Below are positions 1-7,106 of a stretch of 14,751 bases of DNA, piece after piece; positions within the stretch are counted from its first letter, which is position 1, and each line of letters starts with the position of its first letter. The notes beneath the pieces are model-generated. The model saw nothing but the letters and a program-made list of their open reading frames with translations. It was not told the origin of the DNA and searched no databases. The stretch comes from JAWBOW01 sp038825775 (GTDB taxonomy: Archaea; Nanobdellota; Nanobdellia; Woesearchaeales; WAPY01): positions 1 through 14,751 of the forward strand of contig JAWBOW010000021.1 of assembly GCA_038825775.1 (NCBI GenBank), in the 5' to 3' direction. The translations under genes were made by a program, and so were the position numbers.

Positions 1-2
1 TT

Positions 3-3000
3 AAAGGAGGGCCTGAAATCTGTAATAATGGAAAGGATGATAATTGTGATGGGTTTATTGATTGTGAGGATCCTTTGTGCTATGCAAAGCAAGAACCAGT
101 TTGGACTGTTGCTTTAAAATCAAAAGAATTTGATTATTTTGATTGTGTTGCTTCTATAAAGTTTGGTTATCCTGGTTGTGGTATTACACAATGTGGAGAA
201 TATGCTGGAAAATACTTGTGTAAGTGTTGGATTTCAAAAGAAGCTGACAAGGATACTAATATTGCTGAGAAAAAATGCGTTTTGAATGAGGGAAAAGTAA
301 CAGAGGACGAATGTATAAAATCAGGGGGTTTTTGTATTGACAGGAGCTTTTTAGGAACTAAGATTTTAGAATCAGGTTTAAAGGTAGAAGGAAGTTGTGA
401 TGGAACTACTGGTTTGCAATCCATAACTAAGAAAATAACAAGTCCAAGTGGTAAGCAAAAAGAAATTCCATTAAGTTGTGGTAGTTGTGATGTTTTCTGT
501 TGTAAGAAAAATGAGTCCTTCAAAGGTTGTGGTTTTGTTGAGGGCTTACATTGTTGTGCTTATGGTTGTGGTGATAAATTAATATGTTGTAATCCTCCTA
601 AAGAAGTAGAGGTTAGTGAAATTAAGGATGAAAATTATATTAATTATATCAAGCAGTTACTAATACTTGAAGGTAAGAAAGAAGATGAGATAAAGGATGA
701 GGATATTATTAATAAAGAAAAAGAACTAATTAATAAGTATGGCGTTTGTAAGAAGAGTTGTGATGTTAAGCAAGCAGCAATTGATATAATAACAAGGGCT
801 TCACAAGAACAGAAACAAAAAGGTATTGCAGCAACTGTTAAGGGAAGCTTATTAGATCAAACTTGTTTTTATGCCAATATTGACGATCAGGGAAGGATTA
901 AAGAGGTCTTCACCGATGATAAAGTTAGTGAAAAAGGGGATTGTCCAGAATTAAGTCCTGATAAATACAAGAAGGTTGAAAATTTAGAAAATAATCAAAA
1001 TCTTTTAAAACAGCTTGAAAAGGTTATTGGACAAAGCATTGATTTCTTAAAAACAGAATATTCAAAATCAGACAACTTGTTAAAAAATCCAAGTTTTGAG
1101 GACAAATTGAATTATTGGGTTTATTCTAATGTTGAAATTGATATTAATAATTATAAACTTACTCCTGATTCTGCTCATGTTAAGAATGGATATTTAGCAC
1201 AGTATGTTATTACTAATCTTTATCCTGACGATGTTTTAGAGCTTTCAGGATTTGTTAAGGGAAAGGATTGTAAGGTAAATGTTGTTTTGGGAATTGTTGA
1301 TGTTAATGGAAACTTTATAAAAGCAAAGGAAGGTGATAAAGAAGTTGATAAGAAAACTTCTAAAGAAATAAGTTGTAAAGAGGAGTTTGAAGAGTTTAAG
1401 GGAATTAGTTTAAAAATAACAAAGGATGATTTGTTTAAGGGTGGTTCAAGAATTTTAGTTAATTTAAGTGCTGATTGCGAGTTTTGGGTTGATGATTTAA
1501 CATTATTAAGAACAAAAAAAGGAACTTATGGACAAGGGGATAAGAAAGAAACAAGGTTTGCTAGTTATGACGAGCTTTGCGGTCAAAGTGCTAATGGTGT
1601 TAGTTGTGATTCTGAAAAAGGACTTGTTTGTGTTTTAAAAGATAATGTTTATAGGTGTGATTGTAAAAAGGACTTTAAGTGGGATTCTAGTAAAGGTTGT
1701 GTTGAGATAACAGAGCAAGAGAAAAAAGCAAAGAATAATTTGTTAAAGAACCCTGGTTTTGAAGATATTGAAGACAAAAAAGATATTAATGGTAAGGATA
1801 TTAAGGTTCCAAAAGATTGGAAGATTGTTAGTGGAGTTCCAACTGTTAGTGCAAGTTCTGATTGCAAAAAATCAGGAAGTTATGGTTTGAGAATAAATTA
1901 TGATAGTAATCAAATTATGAATTCTCAGGTTATACAAACAGTTACAATTGAGAAGGAAGGCACTTATGAGTTTAGCGGTTATGTTTCAGGAAAAGCAAGA
2001 ATTCTTATTGTAAAGAAAGGCGTAGACCCGAGTTCTGGAAGTAAAAGAATTTTTGAATACACTCATGAAAGTGATGAAAAAGAATTTTCAAAAACATTTA
2101 CTGTTACAAAAGAACAATTAAGTTCTTATGGTAAAGAATTTGATGTTGTTATTTGGATTTGGCAGGATCAAAAACAAAATTATGTTTGTTATGATGATTT
2201 ATACCTTGGAATGAGTTCAGGAGTTGTAGTTAGTGATTATGAAATAAAAGCAGAAAAGATTTTTGAGTTTGGCAATAAACTTTCTCTTGATAAAGAAAAC
2301 ACTCAATTATTATTGAACTCTCCTAATGATTTATTTGTTTCTTCTGAAAAGGTTGATGATAAAACTATAGATGTTGTTTACGTAGCAGACACTAATAACA
2401 AGAGAATTGCTTTTGTTAAAAACTTTAATGAACCAAAAGTTCAATACTTAAACCTTGATAAAAAACCTGTTGAGATTACTGGTGATGATAAGTATGTTTA
2501 TGTTTTATTAATTGATGAGAAAACAGAAGCTGATAATTATAAATCATACATTTATGTTATAAAGAAAGAGGATTTATCCATTACTAAAAAGATCACTGTT
2601 AATAAAAAACTTGTTGGTTTAGCAGTAACTAAGGACTATTTGGTTTCAACAAAGTATCATGACGGTTCTGAAGATAAGATTGAGTATGCTGCTGTTTTCT
2701 TCAACAAGAATAAGATTATTAGTGGACAAGCTGATTTTTCAGAAGTTAAAAATAAGGCGATAAGCATTACAAAGGATGTTTCAACTGCAGATTATGAGAA
2801 GAACAGTGTTTTCATAATAAATGCAGAGGATGATAAAAATAAGGATATTAAAAGATTGGTTTATGTTCAAAAATCAAATCCTGATGTTATTAAAGAACTA
2901 GAAAATCCTTCAAAACCTTTAAGATTGTATTCTATAATAAAGGATAAAGATTATTATGTTTTTGTAATAAGTGATAATAAAAATAATGATAAAATCTTGG

Positions 3001-3974
3001 CTTATAAGATTACTTCTCAAGAACAGAAAATAACAAATATTGGAGAGACAGGTTTTAATTTTAAGATTAATAGCATTTCAGCAACTAATGATTATGTTTA
3101 TTTATTATCAGGAGAAAAGATTTATAGGTATCCTTACACTATAAAGGATAATAAATTATCTATAGAAACTGATAAAAAGGAAGAACTCGGAAGTAAGGGC
3201 TCACTTTATGATGGGGTTTTGGCTTTAAAGAGTGTTGCATTTACAAATAACAATGTTTTATTCTCTGTTAGCGATTCTAATTCTAAGAGTTATGCTGTCT
3301 TGTTATTTGATAACTCTTACAAACCAATTAATTTTATAAAACTCGATTCAACACCTTTAATTTCATTACAAAAGAATAACTTCTTTGTTTCATTTTTAAA
3401 TAATATCTCTCAATATAATCCTTCAAGCTTAAATTATTTGAGATCTAAAAAATTAGATAAAGAAATTAAGAATTATTATTTCTCTGATAAGCATTACTTT
3501 GTTGTTGAAGAAAAAAAGGATGACAAAACAGAGTATTGTGTTTATTCATTAGACAACATTGAAGAAAAAACAACTCCTACAAAGATTAATTGTTTATCAG
3601 AAAGGATAAATGGTGTTTATGTTGAATCAAATGTTATTTATGCTTTAACAGCAACTGAGAATAACAAATGGAAGATTTATTCAATAAACAAGGACAATAA
3701 TAAAGTTTTGTGCGAGGGAACAACTGGTTATTCAAGAAGTTTGCTTTATGATTCAACTAACAAAGTATTTTGGATTGGAGTTTCAGCAAACCCTTCAAAA
3801 GTTTTGGTTAGTGCTGATTGTAAGAGTTTTATAGAATATAAATTTGATAAAAATTATGAAGTTGTTTATTTAACAAAAAACGCTAATAACGAAATTGTTG
3901 TTTTAGTGTCTTCAAAATTCAGCTCTGGCTATAGTTCCACACTTTATAAATTAGAGCTTAACAAAAAAACTTAA
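3..3974 (+). CDS. Giant Cys-rich secreted surface protein, 5' end outside window: MopE-like motif, two carbohydrate-binding-like domains, beta-propeller region
   Basis: The frame is open from the first bases, so the N terminus lies upstream; at least 1323 residues are visible. Positions 15-80 encode a motif of the form EICNNGxDDNCDGxxDCxDPxC, like the MopE putative metal-binding motif of secreted proteins. A Cys-rich stretch follows (dense around 477-600, including CGSCDVFCC and CCAYGCG). Two domains start with NLLKNPxFED (about 1074-1515 and 1734-2215); each ends in an aromatic-Asp-Asp-Leu strand, as in CBM4/9-like galactose-binding-fold domains. From about 2320 to the end the sequence alternates short hydrophobic strands with charged loops and includes an NHL-like YVADTNNKRI at about 2380, so I infer one or two beta-propellers. 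No TM segment or sorting motif is seen at the C terminus. Likely role: extracellular glycan binding or adhesion, disulfide- or metal-stabilised. The TTG at 75 is not the start. Function is inferred from domains only. Confidence 0.85.
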   Translation, partial: KGGPEICNNGKDDNCDGFIDCEDPLCYAKQEPVWTVALKSKEFDYFDCVASIKFGYPGCGITQCGEYAGKYLCKCWISKEADKDTNIAEKKCVLNEGKVTEDECIKSGGFCIDRSFLGTKILESGLKVEGSCDGTTGLQSITKKITSPSGKQKEIPLSCGSCDVFCCKKNESFKGCGFVEGLHCCAYGCGDKLICCNPPKEVEVSEIKDENYINYIKQLLILEGKKEDEIKDEDIINKEKELINKYGVCKKSCDVKQAAIDIITRASQEQKQKGIAATVKGSLLDQTCFYANIDDQGRIKEVFTDDKVSEKGDCPELSPDKYKKVENLENNQNLLKQLEKVIGQSIDFLKTEYSKSDNLLKNPSFEDKLNYWVYSNVEIDINNYKLTPDSAHVKNGYLAQYVITNLYPDDVLELSGFVKGKDCKVNVVLGIVDVNGNFIKAKEGDKEVDKKTSKEISCKEEFEEFKGISLKITKDDLFKGGSRILVNLSADCEFWVDDLTLLRTKKGTYGQGDKKETRFASYDELCGQSANGVSCDSEKGLVCVLKDNVYRCDCKKDFKWDSSKGCVEITEQEKKAKNNLLKNPGFEDIEDKKDINGKDIKVPKDWKIVSGVPTVSASSDCKKSGSYGLRINYDSNQIMNSQVIQTVTIEKEGTYEFSGYVSGKARILIVKKGVDPSSGSKRIFEYTHESDEKEFSKTFTVTKEQLSSYGKEFDVVIWIWQDQKQNYVCYDDLYLGMSSGVVVSDYEIKAEKIFEFGNKLSLDKENTQLLLNSPNDLFVSSEKVDDKTIDVVYVADTNNKRIAFVKNFNEPKVQYLNLDKKPVEITGDDKYVYVLLIDEKTEADNYKSYIYVIKKEDLSITKKITVNKKLVGLAVTKDYLVSTKYHDGSEDKIEYAAVFFNKNKIISGQADFSEVKNKAISITKDVSTADYEKNSVFIINAEDDKNKDIKRLVYVQKSNPDVIKELENPSKPLRLYSIIKDKDYYVFVISDNKNNDKILAYKITSQEQKITNIGETGFNFKINSISATNDYVYLLSGEKIYRYPYTIKDNKLSIETDKKEELGSKGSLYDGVLALKSVAFTNNNVLFSVSDSNSKSYAVLLFDNSYKPINFIKLDSTPLISLQKNNFFVSFLNNISQYNPSSLNYLRSKKLDKEIKNYYFSDKHYFVVEEKKDDKTEYCVYSLDNIEEKTTPTKINCLSERINGVYVESNVIYALTATENNKWKIYSINKDNNKVLCEGTTGYSRSLLYDSTNKVFWIGVSANPSKVLVSADCKSFIEYKFDKNYEVVYLTKNANNEIVVLVSSKFSSGYSSTLYKLELNKKT
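15..80 (+). other. MopE-like putative metal-binding motif at the window edge
   Basis: Codons 15-80 read as a Cys/Asp/Asn-rich motif: Cys at 21, 45, 63 and 78, and the acidic core DDNCDG at 36-53. This matches the MopE-type motif (E-x-C-x-x-x-x-D-x-N-C-D-G-x-x-D-C) found singly or in tandem in archaeal and bacterial surface proteins. It is in frame with the long downstream gene, which shows that the gene continues past the left edge. Confidence 0.75.
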
Positions 3975-3975
3975 C

Positions 3976-3982
3976 AGGAGGG
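3976..3982 (+). promoter_or_regulatory. Strong Shine-Dalgarno site AGGAGGG
   Basis: AGGAGGG lies 6 nt before the ATG at 3989 and 1 nt after the TAA (3972-3974) of the preceding gene. With only 14 nt between stop and start, this supports co-transcription and possibly translational coupling of the surface protein and the lipoprotein. Confidence 0.8.
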
Positions 3983-3988
3983 TTTTTT

Positions 3989-4738
3989 ATGAGGAAAGAG
4001 ATTTTTTTGTTATTGTTTTTAATAACACTTTTTGTATTTTCAGGATGCACTAAAGAGCCAAAAATAAAGGGTGAAAAGGTAAACGCTTGTTTTTTTAGGG
4101 AGTGTAAAAAATATGATACTATAAATGGTTGGACAACCTTTTTTGAAGGAGCAGACCAAATAGTTCATTTTAAAAATAAAGAGGAATGCATAAAAAAAGT
4201 TTATGAACACTATAAAATTGAACAAAGAACATATTCTTCCTTAGATTCAATGGTTTATGGTTTAGATTACAAATATGTGGAAGATTTAACTAACGAAGAG
4301 GTAAGGGCTGTGATTAATTTAGTTGAAAATAACAGATTAAATCCGCACATAAATTATCAAGAGGTGTCTTATGATAACCTTATCAAAAAGTATCCAAAAC
4401 TTTCTTTTTTAAAATTTCCTTGTGCTTGTAATGAATTTTGTGTTATTCCAAGAACACACCTTCTAAACATAAAAGCGTCAATTCAAGAGTTAAAGATGTT
4501 TTCTTGCGGGGATAAAAGTGACTTAGAAATTGGTTATTATGTAATTCATAATGATTGTTGCTGGGTTAAAAGGTATAATTGCGATTTAAATCCTTATTCT
4601 GAGGAGTGTTCTTGGTTTAAGTGTGGAGAAATTAAAAATTTAAACGAAATTCCAAGTTGTGGTTGTTTGTGCGGCACAGAAATTTTGGCAAGGGACACTA
4701 AAAAATGCTGCATTAATGGAGTTCCAAAAAGTTGCTAA
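3989..4738 (+). CDS. Cys-rich predicted lipoprotein, family not recognised
   Basis: 249 residues. The N terminus has a short basic n-region (MRK), a hydrophobic core (residues 5-17) and a lipobox-like VFSGC at 16-20, so Cys20 is the probable lipidation site and the mature protein would sit on the outer face of the membrane. It has 19 Cys in all, mostly in the second half: FPCACNEFC near 145-152, DCC near 189-191, then SCGCLCG and KKCC near the C terminus. Such spacing suggests several disulfides or a bound metal. I recognise no family. It starts 14 nt after the giant Cys-rich protein behind a strong SD, so the two are probably made together and may work on the same cell-surface process; that is inference from position and shared composition. 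Confidence 0.82.
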   Translation: MRKEIFLLLFLITLFVFSGCTKEPKIKGEKVNACFFRECKKYDTINGWTTFFEGADQIVHFKNKEECIKKVYEHYKIEQRTYSSLDSMVYGLDYKYVEDLTNEEVRAVINLVENNRLNPHINYQEVSYDNLIKKYPKLSFLKFPCACNEFCVIPRTHLLNIKASIQELKMFSCGDKSDLEIGYYVIHNDCCWVKRYNCDLNPYSEECSWFKCGEIKNLNEIPSCGCLCGTEILARDTKKCCINGVPKSC

Positions 4739-4788
4739 AAATCAATTTTAACATAACATAAAAGATTTTCTACTTTATAATAGAAACA

Positions 4789-4796
4789 TTTAAAAA
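4789..4796 (+). promoter_or_regulatory. TATA-like box of the 4819 gene
   Basis: TTTAAAAA is centred 26-27 nt before the ATG at 4819, and no SD lies between them. This spacing predicts transcription starting at or next to the start codon, that is, a leaderless mRNA. Confidence 0.55.
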
Positions 4797-4818
4797 ATTT
4801 GGCGTATTACTAAAGTTT

Positions 4819-5376
4819 ATGGAGAGTCTAGAAGAAATATTGAGAAAAACAAAGGAGAATGCTAAAAGGGTTGTTTTTACAGTTACTGCAATATCATTAA
4901 TTGGGATAAGTGCTTTTTCTTTTGCTTATTATAAAAAACAAGAAAAGATCAATCTTGAAAAGGAGAGAAGAGAATGGTATGAAGAGCGTTTATTGCATTT
5001 TTTAGGCACAATGCCTCCACAATTAAAGAACTATACTGATGCTTTTAGGTATTTAATGTATAAAATGTATCACCAGAAAGACGACATTAGTATAATACTA
5101 GCCACTTTATTCTGTCCTGTTAGGGATACATACCCTGATATCGTTGTTTTGGTTCCACACAAAAAAGGAACTGGTTTATTATATTTATTCATAATGGATG
5201 AACGAAGGAAAGAAGATACTTGGTTGTACGATTGCCAAGATGATGAGCATAAGACAAAGATGATAAGATTGATAAGTATTGATGAAAACTTAGATGATAA
5301 AACAAGAAGGAGTTTGCTTTACAACTCGATTGATTATTTGATTTTTGAAGCAAAAAAGTTTTATAATGAGGAATAA
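4819..5376 (+). CDS. Single-pass membrane protein of unknown function
   Basis: 185 residues, family not recognised. A charged N-terminal segment (1-17) precedes one predicted TM helix (about 18-38, ending FSFAYY), then a charged, probably helical linker (39-60) and a soluble domain (about 60-185). The domain contains alternating hydrophobic strands (DIVVLVP near 107-113, LLYLFIMDE near 120-128) and a helical C terminus. Positive charges flank both sides of the helix, so topology is unclear. The ATG at 4819 is supported by a TATA-like box at leaderless distance and by the absence of an SD. It has its own promoter and is not tightly linked to the lipoprotein upstream (80 nt gap). Reading-frame length and a proper promoter make it a real gene; no function can be given. 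Confidence 0.75.
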   Translation: MESLEEILRKTKENAKRVVFTVTAISLIGISAFSFAYYKKQEKINLEKERREWYEERLLHFLGTMPPQLKNYTDAFRYLMYKMYHQKDDISIILATLFCPVRDTYPDIVVLVPHKKGTGLLYLFIMDERRKEDTWLYDCQDDEHKTKMIRLISIDENLDDKTRRSLLYNSIDYLIFEAKKFYNEE

Positions 5377-5400
5377 ATAAAAAATGAAAATATTGAAAAA

Positions 5401-5408
5401 TTTTATAA
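5401..5408 (+). promoter_or_regulatory. TATA-like box of the MBL-fold gene
   Basis: TTTTATAA is centred about 32 nt before the ATG at 5437, with no SD in between. It predicts a leader of only a few nucleotides. Confidence 0.45.
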
Positions 5409-5436
5409 GTTAGTTTCTAATTATTTCTTTTGTTTT

Positions 5437-6195
5437 ATGAATGATGAAAATTTTTTTGAGGAAAACGAACTTCCAGAGGTTAGGATTAAAATAATTTATA
5501 ATGATTTTTTAGACCAGAGTTTAAAGAATAAGGAATTTTTTAGGCCAGATCATGGTTTTTCTGCTTTAGTAGAATTGCCTAATGCGAAGATTCTTTTTGA
5601 TACAGGACAAAACTATGATGTTTTATTAACAAATATGATAAACTTTGATTTAAATCCTAAAGATATTAATTTTATCTTTTTAAGCCATTATCACAAAGAC
5701 CATTATGGGGGTTTGTTTGATTTTTTAAAACAGAATTATAACTTGACTGTTTTTTTGACAAAGGACTTTAAAGAGGATTTTAAAAATAGGATTGTTAATT
5801 CAGGAGCTTCTCTTGTTGAGATTAAAAAATTATCAACTTTATTTGGAAATGTTGCAACAACAGGACCAATGGGTTCTTTAATAAGAGAACAATCAATGAT
5901 TATTATGACTAGTAGAGGAGCTGTTATTCTTACTGGTTGTGCTCACCAGGGTTTGTTGGACTTGGTTAATAGTATAAAAATTTTTGAACAGAACATACTT
6001 GCAGTTATAGGCGGTTTTCACCTCTTTGAAAAAACACATGAAGAAACTAAAATTATAGCAGAAAACCTAAAAAATTTAGGAGTTAATTTTGTTGTTCCAT
6101 TGCATTGTTCTGGAGAGTTTGCAAGAAATACATTTAAAGAGGTTTTTAAAGAGGGTTTTATGGATGCCGGTTTGGGAAGCATTATCGAGTTCTAA
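5437..6195 (+). CDS. Metallo-beta-lactamase-fold metal-dependent hydrolase, COG1237 type
   Basis: 252 residues, a usual length for the family. Visible motifs in order: DHGFSALVE (38-46), an early strand ending in FDTGQ (54-58), the zinc-binding HYHKDH (84-89) within SHYHKDHYGG, TGCAHQG (166-172), GGFHL (192-196) and PLHCSG (221-226). This set, especially GCxHxG, GGFHL and HCxG, is that of the COG1237 group, often annotated as 7,8-dihydropterin-6-yl-methyl-4-(beta-D-ribofuranosyl)aminobenzene 5'-phosphate synthase because of a methanopterin-pathway link in methanogens. Metal ligands appear intact, so it should be an active di-metal hydrolase or related enzyme. Nothing nearby belongs to pterin synthesis, so the substrate is unknown. 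Cytoplasmic (no signal peptide). It is a single-gene unit facing PCNA tail to tail. Confidence 0.88.
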   Translation: MNDENFFEENELPEVRIKIIYNDFLDQSLKNKEFFRPDHGFSALVELPNAKILFDTGQNYDVLLTNMINFDLNPKDINFIFLSHYHKDHYGGLFDFLKQNYNLTVFLTKDFKEDFKNRIVNSGASLVEIKKLSTLFGNVATTGPMGSLIREQSMIIMTSRGAVILTGCAHQGLLDLVNSIKIFEQNILAVIGGFHLFEKTHEETKIIAENLKNLGVNFVVPLHCSGEFARNTFKEVFKEGFMDAGLGSIIEF

Positions 6196-6253
6196 TTTTT
6201 TATTTTGATTAAAAATTTTAATATAAAAAATAATAAAAAGTTTTTAAGAAAGA
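6196..6253. terminator. Bidirectional T-rich terminator between the MBL-fold gene and PCNA
   Basis: The 58 nt between the two convergent stop codons are almost pure A/T. The plus strand has a T-tract right after the stop (6196-6206), and the minus strand has T-tracts over about 6225-6245. A perfect 7-bp inverted repeat ATTAAAA-A-TTTTAAT lies at 6208-6222. T-tracts are the usual archaeal termination signal. Confidence 0.5.
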
Positions 6254-6991
6254 TTAGTCGGTTTCTACTCTTGGAGCTAATATGAAGCTTAAGAGAACCT
6301 TATCAACTTCTTTATATTCAAGTTTTAGAGGATAATCCGTGTTTAATTGTATTACTACCTCATCAGCTATTTTGCTTCCAGAGATCATCTTTTTAAGATA
6401 CTCTATAGAGTATTTTGCCTTTGCTTTTCCATCAGCTATTATTTTTGTTTTTTCACTTGGCTTCACTTCTATTATTACTTTGTTTAAATCTCCTTCTGCC
6501 ATTATTGTGAATTTTTCCTTTTCAACAATAAAACTCACTGCTTCTGCAAATACAGCAGCATCCTCTATTGCCTCGTCTAAAACAGAAGATTCTGTTTTTA
6601 CAGTGAATGGAAATTCTAGTTCTGGAATTCTTTGTTCTTTTTCCTCAACATCTATTATTGGTATTGAGAATGTTCTCTTTGTTGTTCCTTGGACTGTTAT
6701 TCTTAGTTTGTCCTCATTAACATCAAGTGTTATTAATTCTGTTGGTTTTACCCTTCTCAAAACTTGTTTTAGATTGTTAAGATTAACACCTATTGTTTCT
6801 GTTTTTTTAACATCATACTCTACAAATGTGCTGCTAAAAAGCTTAAAAATAACCATAGCAACATTAGCAGGGTCTATTGCTACTAGTTCTATTGCTTCTG
6901 GTGTTATCTTAAAGCTTGCCTCACTTACAAGCTCTGATATTATTGAGATACTCTCCTTAAAGTATTTTGGGTCTGCGAGAGTAAGCTTCAT
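6254..6991 (-). CDS. pcn: DNA polymerase sliding clamp (PCNA)
   Basis: 245 residues, the normal size for archaeal PCNA. The ring-shaped trimer encircles DNA and tethers replicative polymerase, Fen1, ligase and RFC. The start MKLTLADPKYFKESI is the typical PCNA N terminus. The protein also has IDPANVAMV in the centre of domain 1 (family: MDPAxVAMV), DYPLKLEY in domain 2 and the C-terminal LAPRVE strand. A GTG at 7000 would add three residues, but the ATG at 6989-6991 is preferred because GGGGTGAT lies just upstream and homologues start there. It has its own promoter in the short gap shared with the divergent MFS gene and is tail to tail with the MBL-fold gene. Confidence 0.97.
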   Translation of the reverse strand: MKLTLADPKYFKESISIISELVSEASFKITPEAIELVAIDPANVAMVIFKLFSSTFVEYDVKKTETIGVNLNNLKQVLRRVKPTELITLDVNEDKLRITVQGTTKRTFSIPIIDVEEKEQRIPELEFPFTVKTESSVLDEAIEDAAVFAEAVSFIVEKEKFTIMAEGDLNKVIIEVKPSEKTKIIADGKAKAKYSIEYLKKMISGSKIADEVVIQLNTDYPLKLEYKEVDKVLLSFILAPRVETD

Positions 6992-6995
6992 AAAA

Positions 6996-7003
6996 ATCAC
7001 CCC
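6996..7003 (-). promoter_or_regulatory. Shine-Dalgarno site of PCNA
   Basis: On the minus strand the sequence GGGGTGAT ends 4 nt before the ATG at 6991. It matches the archaeal GGTGAT consensus and decides the start in favour of this ATG over the in-frame GTG that lies inside the site. Confidence 0.7.
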
Positions 7004-7026
7004 AAAAGAGAGAAAGAATAATCTTG

Positions 7027-7034
7027 TTTATAAA
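7027..7034 (-). promoter_or_regulatory. TATA-like box of PCNA
   Basis: TTTATAAA is centred about 39 nt before the PCNA ATG, so transcription should begin near 7004 and leave a leader of about 13 nt that just contains the SD. Confidence 0.55.
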
Positions 7035-7069
7035 TTTTTGTTTTTTTGAATTTTCAGCTTTTAGAAATA

Positions 7070-7077
7070 TTTAAAAA
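7070..7077 (+). promoter_or_regulatory. TATA-like box of the MFS gene
   Basis: TTTAAAAA is centred about 33 nt before the ATG at 7107 and predicts initiation near 7100. This makes the TTG at 7095 an unlikely start, because it would lie upstream of the transcript. Confidence 0.5.
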
Positions 7078-7106
7078 CAATATTAGTTTTTTATTTGAAA
7101 AGCAAA

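Noticed and set aside
1..11. TTAAAGGAGGG at the window start as a ribosome binding site
   Set aside because: It is inside an open frame that reads KGGPEIC into the MopE-like motif, and no start codon lies at the right distance in the coding frame.
167..1867. Two minus-strand frames (118 and 72 codons) within the giant protein gene
   Set aside because: They mirror the Cys-rich and CBM coding sequence and have no start signals. The plus-strand protein has clear domains.
6339..7049. A 236-codon plus-strand frame opposite PCNA
   Set aside because: It is the antisense of a clear PCNA gene. The translation is a Ser/Ile/Thr-rich low-complexity product with no family features, and no promoter or SD fits.
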